Assembly: GCA_963762085.1 (NCBI GenBank)
Contig: CAVXJD010000001.1
Span: 1-64,000, forward strand
Origin: DASQGA01 sp963762085
GTDB lineage: Bacteria; Actinomycetota; Thermoleophilia; Gaiellales; Gaiellaceae
Length of the DNA stretch: 64,000 nt
Reading direction: 5' to 3'
This document shows, in pieces, positions 21,900 to 30,013 of this stretch. The position numbers and the translations under genes were made by a program. Within the stretch, counting starts at the first letter, position 1. Every line of letters begins with the position of its first letter. Under the pieces are notes generated by a model, which saw only the letters and a program-made list of their open reading frames with translations, ran no database searches and was not told the origin of the DNA.

Positions 21900-23125
21900 G
21901 CATCTTCGTCTCGATCGCCGGTCTCGCCTTTCTGATCGTCATCCACGAGGCCGGCCACTTCCTGGTCGCGCTCGCGGTCAAGATGCGGCCGCGCCGCTTC
22001 TATCTCTTCTTCCCGCCTGCCATCGTCAAGAAGGTCCACAACGGGATCGAATACGGCATCGGAGCGATCCCGCTCGGGGGCTACGTCAAGATTCCCGGGA
22101 TGCACAAGCCCGCGGAGGGTGACCTCGACGTCGCCCTCGCTCGTGCGCTCGAGGAGGCGCCGTGGCTCGAGCGCGACCTGGAGCCCGTCAGGAGCGCTCT
22201 CGCGGCCGGCCGGTTCGAGGAGGCCGCCGAGCTTCTCCCCGAGCTTGAAGCTGGAGTGGGGCGGGCCCAGCTCTCCGAGCCTGCAGCGCGTTCCGCAAAG
22301 CGCGGGCTGACAGACGTCGCAGATGCCCTCTCGGGCGACGCCTACTGGCGCGCACCCGCCTGGAAGCGGATCGCCGTCATCTTCGCCGGCCCCGGCACGA
22401 ACCTCGTGTTTGCGGTGCTCATGCTCGCGATCGTCTTCATGCTCGGCGTGCCTGACGAGCGCACGCGGACGGTCGACCAGGTCACGACCGAGTCACCGGC
22501 CGCAGCCGTCGGCCTGAAGCCCGGCGACGAGATCGTGGCGGTCGAGGGTCGGCCGACCCGGAGCTTCGAGGCGGTCTCGCGCGAGATCCGCGGCAGCAAC
22601 GGAAGGCCAATCACGTTGATGGTGCTCCGCGACGGCCGGAGGGTCTCGCTCGGGCCGGTCGAGGCGGAGAAGGCCGAGGACGGCCGGTATGTGATCGGCT
22701 TCGTTCCGGGCCTCGAGTACAGACGATACGGGCCCATCGACGCAACCTGGCGGGCGACCGCGAAGACCTGGGAGGTGACGGCCTTGATCGGGGAGTCGCT
22801 GGGCCGGATTGTGACTGGATCCGGGCGGGATGAGCTCTCGAGCCCGGTCGGGATCGTCCAGGGGTCGAGCGAGGCGCTCGACCTCGGCTTCCGGTACTAC
22901 CTGGGCGTCCTCGCGCTGATCAGCCTCTCGCTCGCCCTCCTGAACCTGCTCCCACTCCTGCCGCTGGACGGTGGCCACATCGCCTTCTCGATCCTCGAGA
23001 AGATCCGGGGCCGGGCGATCCCGCGCGAAGCCTACGAGCGGTTCTCCGCGGTCGGGATCGGGCTCGTCCTCTTGCTCTTCTTCATCGGCCTCTCGAACGA
23101 CATCGGACGCCTGGGCGGAACGTAG
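21896..23125 (+). CDS. rseP: RseP-like site-2 intramembrane protease with PDZ domain (CTG start)
   Basis: A 409-residue M50 zinc protease that cuts transmembrane substrates such as anti-sigma factors or signal-peptide remnants. The first helix holds LIVIHEAGHFLVAL (HExxH), followed by the membrane-reentrant IPLGGYVKIPGM; a PDZ domain (about residues 200-275) includes SPAAAVGLKPGDEIVAVEG; the C-terminal helices carry LLPLLPLDGGHIAF with the third zinc ligand. An extra helical segment of roughly 65 residues (about 72-140) separates the first helix pair from AGPGTNLVFA. The only start that gives a normal N-terminus is CTG 21896, overlapping the dxr TGA. Confidence 0.93.
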   Translation: MSIFVSIAGLAFLIVIHEAGHFLVALAVKMRPRRFYLFFPPAIVKKVHNGIEYGIGAIPLGGYVKIPGMHKPAEGDLDVALARALEEAPWLERDLEPVRSALAAGRFEEAAELLPELEAGVGRAQLSEPAARSAKRGLTDVADALSGDAYWRAPAWKRIAVIFAGPGTNLVFAVLMLAIVFMLGVPDERTRTVDQVTTESPAAAVGLKPGDEIVAVEGRPTRSFEAVSREIRGSNGRPITLMVLRDGRRVSLGPVEAEKAEDGRYVIGFVPGLEYRRYGPIDATWRATAKTWEVTALIGESLGRIVTGSGRDELSSPVGIVQGSSEALDLGFRYYLGVLALISLSLALLNLLPLLPLDGGHIAFSILEKIRGRAIPREAYERFSAVGIGLVLLLFFIGLSNDIGRLGGT

Positions 23126-23147
23126 CCGCCGCTAGACTCGGTGTTGC

Positions 23148-24278
23148 ATGGCCAGCGAACGCCAGATCAGAGTCGGAGGGGTCGCAATCGGCGGGGGCGC
23201 ACCCGTCGTCGTCCAGTCGATGACCCTCACGAAGACACACGACGTCGATGCGACCGTGGCGCAGATCGCGGCTCTCGTCTCGGCGGGATGCGAGCTCGTG
23301 CGCGTCGCCGTGCCGAAGCTCGAGGACGCCGAGGCGCTCCCGAAGATCGTCTATCTGAGCCCGGTGCCGATCATCGCGGACATCCACTTCAACGCCTCAC
23401 TCGCGCTGAAGGCGATCGAGGCCGGCGTGGCCGCCGTACGCATCAACCCTGGAAACATCGGTGGCGCCGACAAGACGGAGCTCGTCGTTCGAGCGGCCAA
23501 GAAGGCGGGTATCCCGATGCGCATCGGCGCGAATTCCGGCTCGCTCCCCAAGCACCTGGTCGAGCTCGCCCAGGAGGACACGGCCGCGGCGCTGGTGGAG
23601 GAGGCGCTGGAGCAGGTTCGGATCCTGGAGCGCTTGGAGTACTACGACTTCAAGATCTCGGTCAAGTCGAGCTCGGTTCCGACGATGATCCGGGCCTACC
23701 GAATGCTCTCCGAGCGCGTCCCCTATCCGCTCCACCTCGGCGTCACCGAGGCGGGCACGCCGTTCTCCGGGTCGATCAAGAGCGCGGTGGGGATGGGCGC
23801 GCTGCTCATGGACGGCATCGGCGACACGATGAGGGTCTCTCTCACAGCCGATCCGGTGGAGGAGGTCAAGGTCTGCTGGGAGATCCTGAAGGCGCTCGGG
23901 CTCCGCGAACGTGGTCCCGTCATGATCGCGTGTCCCTCGTGCGGCCGCGACAACGTCGGCGTGTGGAACCTCGCCGAGAAGGTCGAGGAGCGCCTTCAGG
24001 CGTATCCGCAGGCATTCGAGGTGGCGGTGATGGGCTGTGCCGTGAACGGACCGGGGGAGGCCGGCGACGCCGACTTCGGGATCGCCGGCGGGCGGGAGAC
24101 GGGCTTTCTCTACGCGCATGGACGCGTGCTCAGAAAGGCGCCTTCCGAGACGCTGATCGACGAGCTATTCACCGAGATCGACCGGTGGATCGAGGACGGC
24201 ATGGTGCGCCCGAAGCGGCTGAAGCTCGCCAAGCCCGCGGCGCTGATGATGGCCGAAGCGGCCCAGCGTCCGGTCTAG
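23148..24278 (+). CDS. ispG: 4-hydroxy-3-methylbut-2-en-1-yl diphosphate synthase
   Basis: IspG (GcpE) is the iron-sulfur enzyme that reductively opens the cyclic diphosphate MEcPP to HMBPP in the MEP pathway. The 376-residue protein has VQSMTLTKTHDVDATVAQI, VRINPGNIG, IRIGANSGSLPKH-type residues (MRIGANSGSLPKHLV), SVKSSSVPTMI, and the cluster cysteines in IACPSCGRDNVG and VMGCAVNGPGEAGDAD. ATG 23148 lies nine bases after TAGACT (23133-23138). It follows dxr-rseP, the typical actinobacterial order. Confidence 0.96.
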   Translation: MASERQIRVGGVAIGGGAPVVVQSMTLTKTHDVDATVAQIAALVSAGCELVRVAVPKLEDAEALPKIVYLSPVPIIADIHFNASLALKAIEAGVAAVRINPGNIGGADKTELVVRAAKKAGIPMRIGANSGSLPKHLVELAQEDTAAALVEEALEQVRILERLEYYDFKISVKSSSVPTMIRAYRMLSERVPYPLHLGVTEAGTPFSGSIKSAVGMGALLMDGIGDTMRVSLTADPVEEVKVCWEILKALGLRERGPVMIACPSCGRDNVGVWNLAEKVEERLQAYPQAFEVAVMGCAVNGPGEAGDADFGIAGGRETGFLYAHGRVLRKAPSETLIDELFTEIDRWIEDGMVRPKRLKLAKPAALMMAEAAQRPV

Positions 24279-24285
24279 ATCGGGG

Positions 24286-25962
24286 ATGCGAGCCTCTCAG
24301 CTCTTCATCCCGACCCTCCGGGAGGATCCCGGGGATGCCGAGGCGGCGAGCCACCGCCTGCTCGTTCGCGGCGGCTTCATCCGCCAGCTCGGGGCCGGCG
24401 TCTGGACCTTCCTCCCGCTCGGCTGGCGCGTGCACCAGAAAGCCGTTCAGATCGTTCGCGAGGAGATGGACGCGATCGGGGGCCAGGAGATGCTTTGCCC
24501 GATCCTGACTCCGGCCGAGCTCTGGCAGCAGACCGGCCGCTACGGCATCCCCGAGCTTTTCAAGCTGGAGGACCGGTCCGGGCGCCAGTTCGTCCTGCCG
24601 ATGACGCACGAAGAGACGATGACCTTCCATGCCCGGGAGCTTCAGTCGTACAAGCAGCTGCCGCAGATCTGGTACCACTTCGCGACCAAGGAACGAGACG
24701 AGCCGCGCCCGCGCGGGGGGCTGCTCAGAGTGCGCGAGTTCATCATGAAGGACGCCTACAGCTTCGACCGGGACGAGGAGGGCTTGGATCGAAACTTCCA
24801 GGCACACTCAGCTGCTTACCGGCGCATCTTCGACCGGGCTGGGCTCGAGGCCTATGAGGTCGATGCCGAACCGGGGATGATGGGCGGGAGCGAGAGCATC
24901 GACTATCTTGCCCCCGCGGAGAGCGGGGAGAACACGCTCGTCACCTGCGAGAACGGGGACTACGCGGCCGACCTCGAGATCGCACACGCGATTCCTCGGC
25001 CGGCCGAGTTCCCGAAGCAGCTCGGTGCACCCGAAGAGGTCGAGACTCCCGGAGTCACGACCATCGACGCGCTAGCGGCACTTCTTTCAGTCGATCCGGC
25101 TTCGACCTCGAAGGCGATGCCCGTGGTCGTCGACGGTCGCGTCGTCCTCGGCCTGCTCCGCGGCGACGACCGGCTCGAGGAGGCCAAGCTGGCAGCAGCG
25201 CTCGGAGCGGCCTACCGCCCGGCGACGGAGGAAGAGATCCGGCAGGCATTCGGGTCCGACCCCGGCTCGCTCGGCCCGGTTGGGTTCTCCGGCGAGATCG
25301 TCGCGGACGAGGCGCTTCGCGAGGGACAGTTCGTTGCCGGTGCCAACCGGACCGGCTGGCACCTGCGGGGCGTCGAGCAGGGGCGCGACTTCGAGGCGCG
25401 CTTCGCCGACATCCGCCAGCCGAAAGAAGGCGATTCCTGTCCGAACTGTGGCGGGTCACTTCGATTCCAGACTGCGATCGAGGTGGGTCACATCTTCAAG
25501 CTCGGCACACGCTATTCCGCCCCGCTCGGCGCGAACTACCTCGACGAGTCGGGTCAGGAGCACCCGCTCGTGATGGGGAGCTACGGGATCGGGCCGGGCA
25601 GGATGGTGGCGGCCGCCGTCGAGCAGCATCACGACGATCATGGGATCTGCTGGCCTCGCTCGCTCGCCCCTTACGACGTCCACGTGGTCGCGATCGGTTC
25701 CAGCGGCGGCGAAGCGATGGACAAGGCCGAGAGCCTCGCGGGCGAGCTCGAGGCCGCCGGCCTCTCCGTCCTCCTCGACGATCGCGACCGGCGGCCTGGC
25801 GAGAAGTTCGCCGACGCCGACCTGCTCGGCTGCCCGGTGCGCGTGACCGTCGGGAAGAAGACCCTCGAAGACGGCAAGATCGACGTGCTGCAGCGCGCAG
25901 ACCGCTCCGAAGAACGCGTCGACCTCGGCCACGCGCCGGGCCGGATCGGTGGGATGCTGTAA
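24286..25962 (+). CDS. proS: Prolyl-tRNA synthetase
   Basis: A 558-residue class II aminoacyl-tRNA synthetase of the bacterial type, with the editing (INS/YbaK-like) domain inserted between motifs 2 and 3 at about residues 220-380. Catalytic parts include LPLGWRVHQKAVQIVREEMD (motif 1), RSGRQFVLPMTHEE and FKLEDR-type residues with VREFIMKDAYSFDRDEEG (motif 2), and VMGSYGIGPGRMVAAAVEQH (motif 3). The anticodon-binding domain follows (YDVHVVAIGS onward). It is followed by a small XRE regulator, and a tRNA-Pro(GGG) gene lies 1.3 kb downstream. Confidence 0.96.
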   Translation: MRASQLFIPTLREDPGDAEAASHRLLVRGGFIRQLGAGVWTFLPLGWRVHQKAVQIVREEMDAIGGQEMLCPILTPAELWQQTGRYGIPELFKLEDRSGRQFVLPMTHEETMTFHARELQSYKQLPQIWYHFATKERDEPRPRGGLLRVREFIMKDAYSFDRDEEGLDRNFQAHSAAYRRIFDRAGLEAYEVDAEPGMMGGSESIDYLAPAESGENTLVTCENGDYAADLEIAHAIPRPAEFPKQLGAPEEVETPGVTTIDALAALLSVDPASTSKAMPVVVDGRVVLGLLRGDDRLEEAKLAAALGAAYRPATEEEIRQAFGSDPGSLGPVGFSGEIVADEALREGQFVAGANRTGWHLRGVEQGRDFEARFADIRQPKEGDSCPNCGGSLRFQTAIEVGHIFKLGTRYSAPLGANYLDESGQEHPLVMGSYGIGPGRMVAAAVEQHHDDHGICWPRSLAPYDVHVVAIGSSGGEAMDKAESLAGELEAAGLSVLLDDRDRRPGEKFADADLLGCPVRVTVGKKTLEDGKIDVLQRADRSEERVDLGHAPGRIGGML

Positions 25963-25965
25963 GCC

Positions 25966-26265
25966 ATGGCCAGGAAACGGAGGTTTAGCGAGGAGCCATT
26001 CGGGCCGACGATCCAGGCTCTCATGGCACAGACGGGAACCACCTACCGGGGGCTGGCCGACCGTACAGGGCTCTCAGCCGGATACCTGAACCACCTCGTC
26101 CACGGCAACCGCCCGGTCCCATCCGACGACGTCATCGCTTCGTTAGCGAAGGCGCTCGGCGTCGAGCCCGAGCACTTCCGCGAGCACCGGATTCGCGTCA
26201 TCACCGAGCGGCTCGACGCCATGCCCGATCTGGTCGACCGTCTCTACCGCCGCCTCGGCACCTAG
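25966..26265 (+). CDS. XRE-family helix-turn-helix protein
   Basis: A 99-residue DNA-binding protein: the HTH spans about residues 26-78 (TTYRGLADRTGLSAGYLNHL then VHGNRPVPSDDVIASLAKAL), with a short C-terminal helix ERLDAMPDLVDRLYRRLG. No effector domain. ATG 25966 is three bases after the proS stop, so it is probably co-transcribed with proS. Target genes unknown. Confidence 0.88.
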   Translation: MARKRRFSEEPFGPTIQALMAQTGTTYRGLADRTGLSAGYLNHLVHGNRPVPSDDVIASLAKALGVEPEHFREHRIRVITERLDAMPDLVDRLYRRLGT

Positions 26266-26405
26266 TTGATTTCTCCGCACTTTGCGAAGACCTTGGAGTC
26301 GACCGTCGGTCAGAGCGCTGAACCGCGCGGCAAGATCTGTAAGGTCGCTGTAAGGAGGTCGCGAGCGGGATCAAGGGGAGTCCCGGCTAGGCCGCCAGGT
26401 GCGAG

Positions 26406-26425
26406 ATATCCACAGAATCCACAGG
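26406..26425 (+). promoter_or_regulatory. Tandem TCCACAG motif (DnaA-box-like)
   Basis: ATATCCACAGAATCCACAGG contains two TCCACAG words nine bases apart, close to the DnaA box core TTATCCACA. It lies 12 bases before the ATG of the small gene at 26438 within the otherwise featureless stretch 26266-26437. A near-identical pair is at 38411-38429. Confidence 0.4.
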
Positions 26426-26437
26426 AACGGTGGAACA

Positions 26438-26623
26438 ATGTTGGACGGACCCGAGCCGACCACCGATAGCCAGGCGCCCGAGCTGCAGGCGCTCCCGACG
26501 CCTCCGGGAGACTTCGTTTCCGCAGACCACCAGTCGGACTGCGCGCGCTTCCTCGCGGAGCTCCGGCGCCGTGCAGATCTGACGGCCGACGTCGAATGGA
26601 CGCTCCGGGGCGAGGAGGACTAG
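26438..26623 (+). CDS. Small hypothetical protein (61 aa)
   Basis: An open frame from ATG 26438 giving 61 residues (LDGPEPTTDSQAPELQALP, later CARFLAELRRRADLTADVEW) with a Pro-rich N-terminus and an amphipathic C-terminal helix. Base composition at third positions fits coding. No family was recognised. A twin TCCACAG motif sits directly before it. Confidence 0.5.
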   Translation: MLDGPEPTTDSQAPELQALPTPPGDFVSADHQSDCARFLAELRRRADLTADVEWTLRGEED

Positions 26624-26690
26624 CCCCGGCGCCGAAGCTCATCCTCCGGTGTCTCTACGATCTAGGGTGGCCCACCTCGAGGGAGAGCGA

Positions 26691-27263
26691 ATGACCGAAC
26701 CGAACGAAGTCCCGGCAGGTCCGGGCCAGGAACAGTCCGAGGGCGAGTCGCGGACCGAACCGAACGATGTCGGGGCAGGTCCCGGCCGGACACAGTCCGA
26801 AGAGGAATCGTCGCCGGCCGGCGAGTTGAACATCGGCCCGAGGGTCACCGCTGTCTTTACCGCAGCCGAGAAAGCGGCGCAGCACATCGTCACCATGGCG
26901 CGCGAGGAAGCCGATGACCTGCGCAGGCGAGCCGAGGCCGAGGCCGAGTCCCTCCTGAGCCAGCGCCGCTATCAGGCGGAGGAGGAGGCCTCGCGCCGGA
27001 TTGCCGACGCGCAGGCCCAGGCCGACCAGATCCGCTCCGCAGCGGAGGAGGAGGCCCGCCAGATCGAGGAGACCGCACACAGGCGCGAGCTCCGGATCCG
27101 GGAGGAAACACGACTCCTCGAGGAACGCGTGGAGTGGGCACGAGAGGGCCTTCGCGAAGTCGCCGAGCGCCTCCGCGACACGGAGATGGGCCTCGGCGAC
27201 CTGCCTGTGTCGGCACCGCGCGGCGAACGAGGGCCGAACAGGCCCAGCACCGGCCCTTCCTAG
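26691..27263 (+). CDS. Coiled-coil protein with an N-terminal 20-residue tandem duplication
   Basis: A 190-residue protein from ATG 26691, preceded by GAGGGAGAG. Residues 2-41 are two copies of a 20-residue unit (TEPNEVPAGPGQEQSEGESR and TEPNDVGAGPGRTQSEEESS). From residue about 60 a long charged coiled coil follows (AAEKAAQHIVTMAREEADDL, then ADAQAQADQIRSAAEEEARQ), similar in composition to the C-terminal parts of DivIVA/Wag31-type or ATP-synthase-b-like proteins, though no membrane anchor is present. A longer start at GTG 26649 is possible. Function unknown; a cytoskeletal or polar scaffold role is only a guess. Confidence 0.7.
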   Translation: MTEPNEVPAGPGQEQSEGESRTEPNDVGAGPGRTQSEEESSPAGELNIGPRVTAVFTAAEKAAQHIVTMAREEADDLRRRAEAEAESLLSQRRYQAEEEASRRIADAQAQADQIRSAAEEEARQIEETAHRRELRIREETRLLEERVEWAREGLREVAERLRDTEMGLGDLPVSAPRGERGPNRPSTGPS

Positions 27264-27289
27264 CCGCTGCCGGTATCGTGTGCCCGAAG

Positions 27290-27364
27290 CGGGGCGTGGC
27301 GCAGCCTGGTTAGCGCGCGTGTCTGGGGGACACGAGGTCCCGAGTTCAAATCTCGGCGCCCCGA
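27290..27364 (+). tRNA. tRNA-Pro (anticodon GGG)
   Basis: A complete cloverleaf: acceptor CGGGGCG with CGCCCCG, D-arm GCGC/GCGC with loop AGCCTGGTTA, anticodon stem CGTGT/ACACG around CTGGGGG (anticodon GGG), variable loop AGGTC, T-arm CCGAG-TTCAAAT-CTCGG and discriminator A. The 3' CCA is not encoded. It is followed by a strong terminator. Confidence 0.96.
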
Positions 27365-27370
27365 CTAGTC

Positions 27371-27396
27371 AAAGCCCCGCAAAGTGCGGGGCTTTT
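27371..27396 (+). terminator. Intrinsic terminator after tRNA-Pro
   Basis: AAAGCCCCGC and GCGGGGCTTT form ten pairs around the loop AAAGT, ending in TTTT. It is the only textbook Rho-independent terminator with a T run in the window. Confidence 0.9.
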
Positions 27397-27420
27397 GCTT
27401 CGTTTGAGACGATAGGGCGC

Positions 27421-28158
27421 GTGGCGCCTGCAGTCGTATCTCTTGCGGACAGACCGGACCTCGACAGGCCGCTCGGCCTCGAGCGCGTCTGGCCCGAATT
27501 CGTGATGCACGGGGACGTCACGAACCTCTACTGGGACCGGCTCTACGAGGAGCTGCCCCAGTTCCAGCTCGTCCTGGTCGACGACGAGCGTGGCGAGGTC
27601 CTCGGCCGTGGCAACACGATCCCGTTCGACTGGGATGGGAGCGTCTCCGGTCTTCCCGCCGGGGTCGACGGTGTCCTCGCGCGGGCCTTCGAGGGTGGCG
27701 GGACGCCCAACACGCTCTCTGCGCTCGTCGCGATCGTCGCGCCCGAGCACCAGGGGAAAGGCCTGAGCGCCGTCGTGATCGAAGGCATGCGCGCCGCAGC
27801 GGCCCGGCACGGCCTGGGGAGCCTCGTCGCGCCCGTCCGCCCGACCCGGAAAGAGCTCTACCCCCTGACACCAATGGAGGACTACGCGCTCTGGAGACGC
27901 CCGGACGGGCTTCCTTTCGACCCGTGGATCCGCCTCCACGAACGGATCGGCGGCAAGATCCTCGACGTGGCATCCGACTCTCTCGTCGTCACCGGCTCGG
28001 TCGCAGATTGGGAGGAATGGGCGGGAATGGCCTTCCCGGGGACGGGCGACTACGTCGTCCCAGGGGCTCTCGTGCCCGTGCACATCGATCGCGAGGCGGA
28101 CGAAGGACGATATGCAGAGCCGAACCTCTGGATGCGGCATAGCGTCAAGCCCGCGTAA
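27421..28158 (+). CDS. GNAT-family N-acetyltransferase
   Basis: A 245-residue protein of the GNAT superfamily. The acetyl-CoA loop is in ALVAIVAPEHQGKGLSAVVI (Q/RxxGxG/A pattern as QGKGLS), with VIEGMRAAAARHGLGSLVAPV after it. The N-terminal part (PEFVMHGDVTNLYWDRLYEE) and the C-terminal half beyond residue 150 have no clear match; the latter may form a second acyltransferase-like lobe. Substrate unknown. GTG 27421 lies 25 bases after the tRNA terminator. The last codons and stop are tandemly duplicated (28148-28169). Confidence 0.82.
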   Translation: MAPAVVSLADRPDLDRPLGLERVWPEFVMHGDVTNLYWDRLYEELPQFQLVLVDDERGEVLGRGNTIPFDWDGSVSGLPAGVDGVLARAFEGGGTPNTLSALVAIVAPEHQGKGLSAVVIEGMRAAAARHGLGSLVAPVRPTRKELYPLTPMEDYALWRRPDGLPFDPWIRLHERIGGKILDVASDSLVVTGSVADWEEWAGMAFPGTGDYVVPGALVPVHIDREADEGRYAEPNLWMRHSVKPA

Positions 28159-28170
28159 AGCCCGCGTAAA

Positions 28171-28192
28171 GCATCCCCCCTTCGAGGGATGC
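28171..28192 (+). terminator. Hairpin after the GNAT gene
   Basis: GCATCCC and GGGATGC form seven perfect pairs around CCCTTCGA, 12 bases after the stop codon. There is no T run. The loop-side string CCCCCCTTCGAGGG resembles hairpins near the subtilase promoters. Confidence 0.45.
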
Positions 28193-28232
28193 CCAGGCTG
28201 CCCCGGCGCGGGATACTCGCCTCCAGGCTTGT

Positions 28233-28269
28233 GCGAAGCCGGATCGTTTGCGGCGCGACCCGGCTTCGC
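28233..28269. other. Ten-pair hairpin upstream of proC
   Basis: GCGAAGCCGG (28233-28242) and CCGGCTTCGC (28260-28269) are perfect inverted repeats with a 17-base loop, ending about 22 bases before the proC -10. It could be a terminator for upstream transcription or an operator. Confidence 0.4.
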
Positions 28270-28290
28270 GCGAGTCCCTCACGCGGCCGT

Positions 28291-28296
28291 TAGGGT
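28291..28296 (+). promoter_or_regulatory. -10 element of proC (leaderless)
   Basis: TAGGGT is followed by six bases and then ATG 28303. Confidence 0.5.
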
Positions 28297-28302
28297 CTCT
28301 GC

Positions 28303-29115
28303 ATGAGCGCGAAGATCGCAATTCTCGGAGCCGGGAAGATCGGGGAGGCCCTCGTCGCCGGGCTCGTCTCTTCGAAGTGGTGTCCTCCGGGCCAGATCGT
28401 CGTCACCGCTCGGAGCGAGGACCGGCTGCAGGGCCTCGCAGAACGCTACGGCGTGCGGGCGACGGCGCTCAACCGAGAGGCCGCCGCCGAAGCCCCGGTC
28501 GTCGTGATCGCGGTCAAGCCTCAGGACATCGAAGCGCTCCTGACGGACATCCACGACGTCCTGACGGCGAGCCAAACCTTGATCTCGATCGCGGCTGCGA
28601 TCCCGACAGCCCTGATCGAGAGCCACCTGACGAATGCCGTGCCTGTCGTCCGGGCGATGCCGAACACGCCGGTCACGGTCCACGAGGGGATGGCGGGTAT
28701 CGCCGCCGGCACGCATGCGACCGAGGAGCACCTCGCGCAAGCGGAAGAAGTTTTGGCGCACGTCGGCCGGTCGGTGCGCGTGCCGGAGAACTACATGGAC
28801 GCGGTGACCGCCGTCTCCGGATCTGGCCCGGCCTACTTCGCGCTTCTGGCGGAGTCCATGATCGAAGCCGGAATCCTGCTCGGGCTCGGACGGGAGATCG
28901 CCACCGATCTCGTGGTCCAGACGATGCTCGGGACGGCCAAGCTCCTGCGGGACGAGAAGATGCACCCTGTCGAGCTCCGCGAGATGGTCACCTCCCCCGG
29001 CGGAACGACGATCGCGGCCATCCGCGAGCTGGAGCAGGCCGGCGTGCGAGCCGCCTTCCTGAACGCGATCCAGGCGGCTATGAACCGCTCGAAAGAGCTA
29101 GCCGAAGGCGGGTAG
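28303..29115 (+). CDS. proC: Pyrroline-5-carboxylate reductase
   Basis: ProC reduces 1-pyrroline-5-carboxylate to proline with NAD(P)H. The 270-residue protein opens with the dinucleotide fold IAILGAGKIGEALVAGLV, continues with VVVIAVKPQDIEALL, VVRAMPNTPVTVHEGMAGIA, and has the signature VTAVSGSGPAYFALLAESMI and the C-terminal MVTSPGGTTIAAIRELE. Length is normal. Its 3' end overlaps the convergent M23 peptidase gene by 18 bases. Confidence 0.96.
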   Translation: MSAKIAILGAGKIGEALVAGLVSSKWCPPGQIVVTARSEDRLQGLAERYGVRATALNREAAAEAPVVVIAVKPQDIEALLTDIHDVLTASQTLISIAAAIPTALIESHLTNAVPVVRAMPNTPVTVHEGMAGIAAGTHATEEHLAQAEEVLAHVGRSVRVPENYMDAVTAVSGSGPAYFALLAESMIEAGILLGLGREIATDLVVQTMLGTAKLLRDEKMHPVELREMVTSPGGTTIAAIRELEQAGVRAAFLNAIQAAMNRSKELAEGG

Positions 29116-29958
29116 CGGGTCGACGGAGGCGCCGCGGATTCTGACCTCGAAGTGGAGATGCGGGCCGGTCGAATGGCCGGTGGATCCCACGAGGCCGATC
29201 TGGTGCCCGGCACCGACGCGCCTCCCAACGCGCACGTCGATCCGCGAGAGGTGCGCGTACATCGTCCTCACGCCGTTTCCGTGCGCAATCGAGACGAGGT
29301 AACCCCAGCCGCCGGGCATCCACGCGGCATAGGAGACGCGGCCGTACCGAGCGGCCGCAACGCCCGTCCCAGCCCGCGCCGGGAAGTCGATCCCGGTGTG
29401 AAAGGTTGAGCCGCGGGGACCGAACCTGTCCCCAATGCCTGTCTGGAGCGGGCGGATGAACCGCAGGGGCGAGCGCGGCGGCGGGGTCCGAAGCCTCGCG
29501 AATGTGGCCGGCCCTGCGACGCCGTCCACTCCGAGCCTCGCCCAGCGCTGAAAACGACGGAGCGCGTGGTCGGTGCGGCCTCCGAAGGCGCCGTCAAACG
29601 GGCCGGAGGGGAATCCGTGCCAGGCGAGGAGGAACTGCAGCTGTGAGACGTCGAAGCCGACTCGTCCCTGCACGAGAATCCGCCTGCCCAGGAGCGGCCG
29701 CCCGTAGCGGCCGAGCGAACGCCGCGTCACCCGTCCGGCGATTCCGTCCGCGAGCAGGCCTCGACTGCGCTGGAAGCGGAGCACGGCGTGCCGCGTTCCG
29801 GGGCCGTAGTAGCCGTCGATCGTGCCCCGGTAAAACCCCCGGACCTGGAGCGCGACCTGGATTGCGGCAACGCGAGAGTTCCCGGCCGCTTGGGCCGGGG
29901 TGGCGGCAAGAAGGGCGCCGAGAGCAAGCGCCAGCGCGATGAACGTCCTGAGACGCAT
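29098..29958 (-). CDS. Secreted M23 metallopeptidase with two peptidoglycan-binding domains
   Basis: A 286-residue exported protein. Residues 1-24 are a signal peptide (LRTFIALALALGALLAATPA). Two PG_binding_1 repeats follow: VAAIQVALQVRGFYRGTIDG with HAVLRFQRSRGLLADGIAG, and LQFLLAWHGFPSGPFDGAFG with HALRRFQRWARLGVDGVAG. The C-terminal M23 lysostaphin-like domain has TFHTGIDFPARAGTGVAA (His and Asp zinc ligands), GVRTMYAHLSRIDV and GPHLHFEVRIRG. It should cleave or, if used as an activator, remodel cross-linked wall peptides outside the membrane. ATG 29956-29958. Confidence 0.93.
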   Translation of the reverse strand: MRLRTFIALALALGALLAATPAQAAGNSRVAAIQVALQVRGFYRGTIDGYYGPGTRHAVLRFQRSRGLLADGIAGRVTRRSLGRYGRPLLGRRILVQGRVGFDVSQLQFLLAWHGFPSGPFDGAFGGRTDHALRRFQRWARLGVDGVAGPATFARLRTPPPRSPLRFIRPLQTGIGDRFGPRGSTFHTGIDFPARAGTGVAAARYGRVSYAAWMPGGWGYLVSIAHGNGVRTMYAHLSRIDVRVGRRVGAGHQIGLVGSTGHSTGPHLHFEVRIRGASVDPLPAFG

Positions 29959-30013
29959 CGGACCGAGGGATTTCGACCTGCTTCACGCCGCTCCTGCGAA
30001 CGTTGCTGATCCC

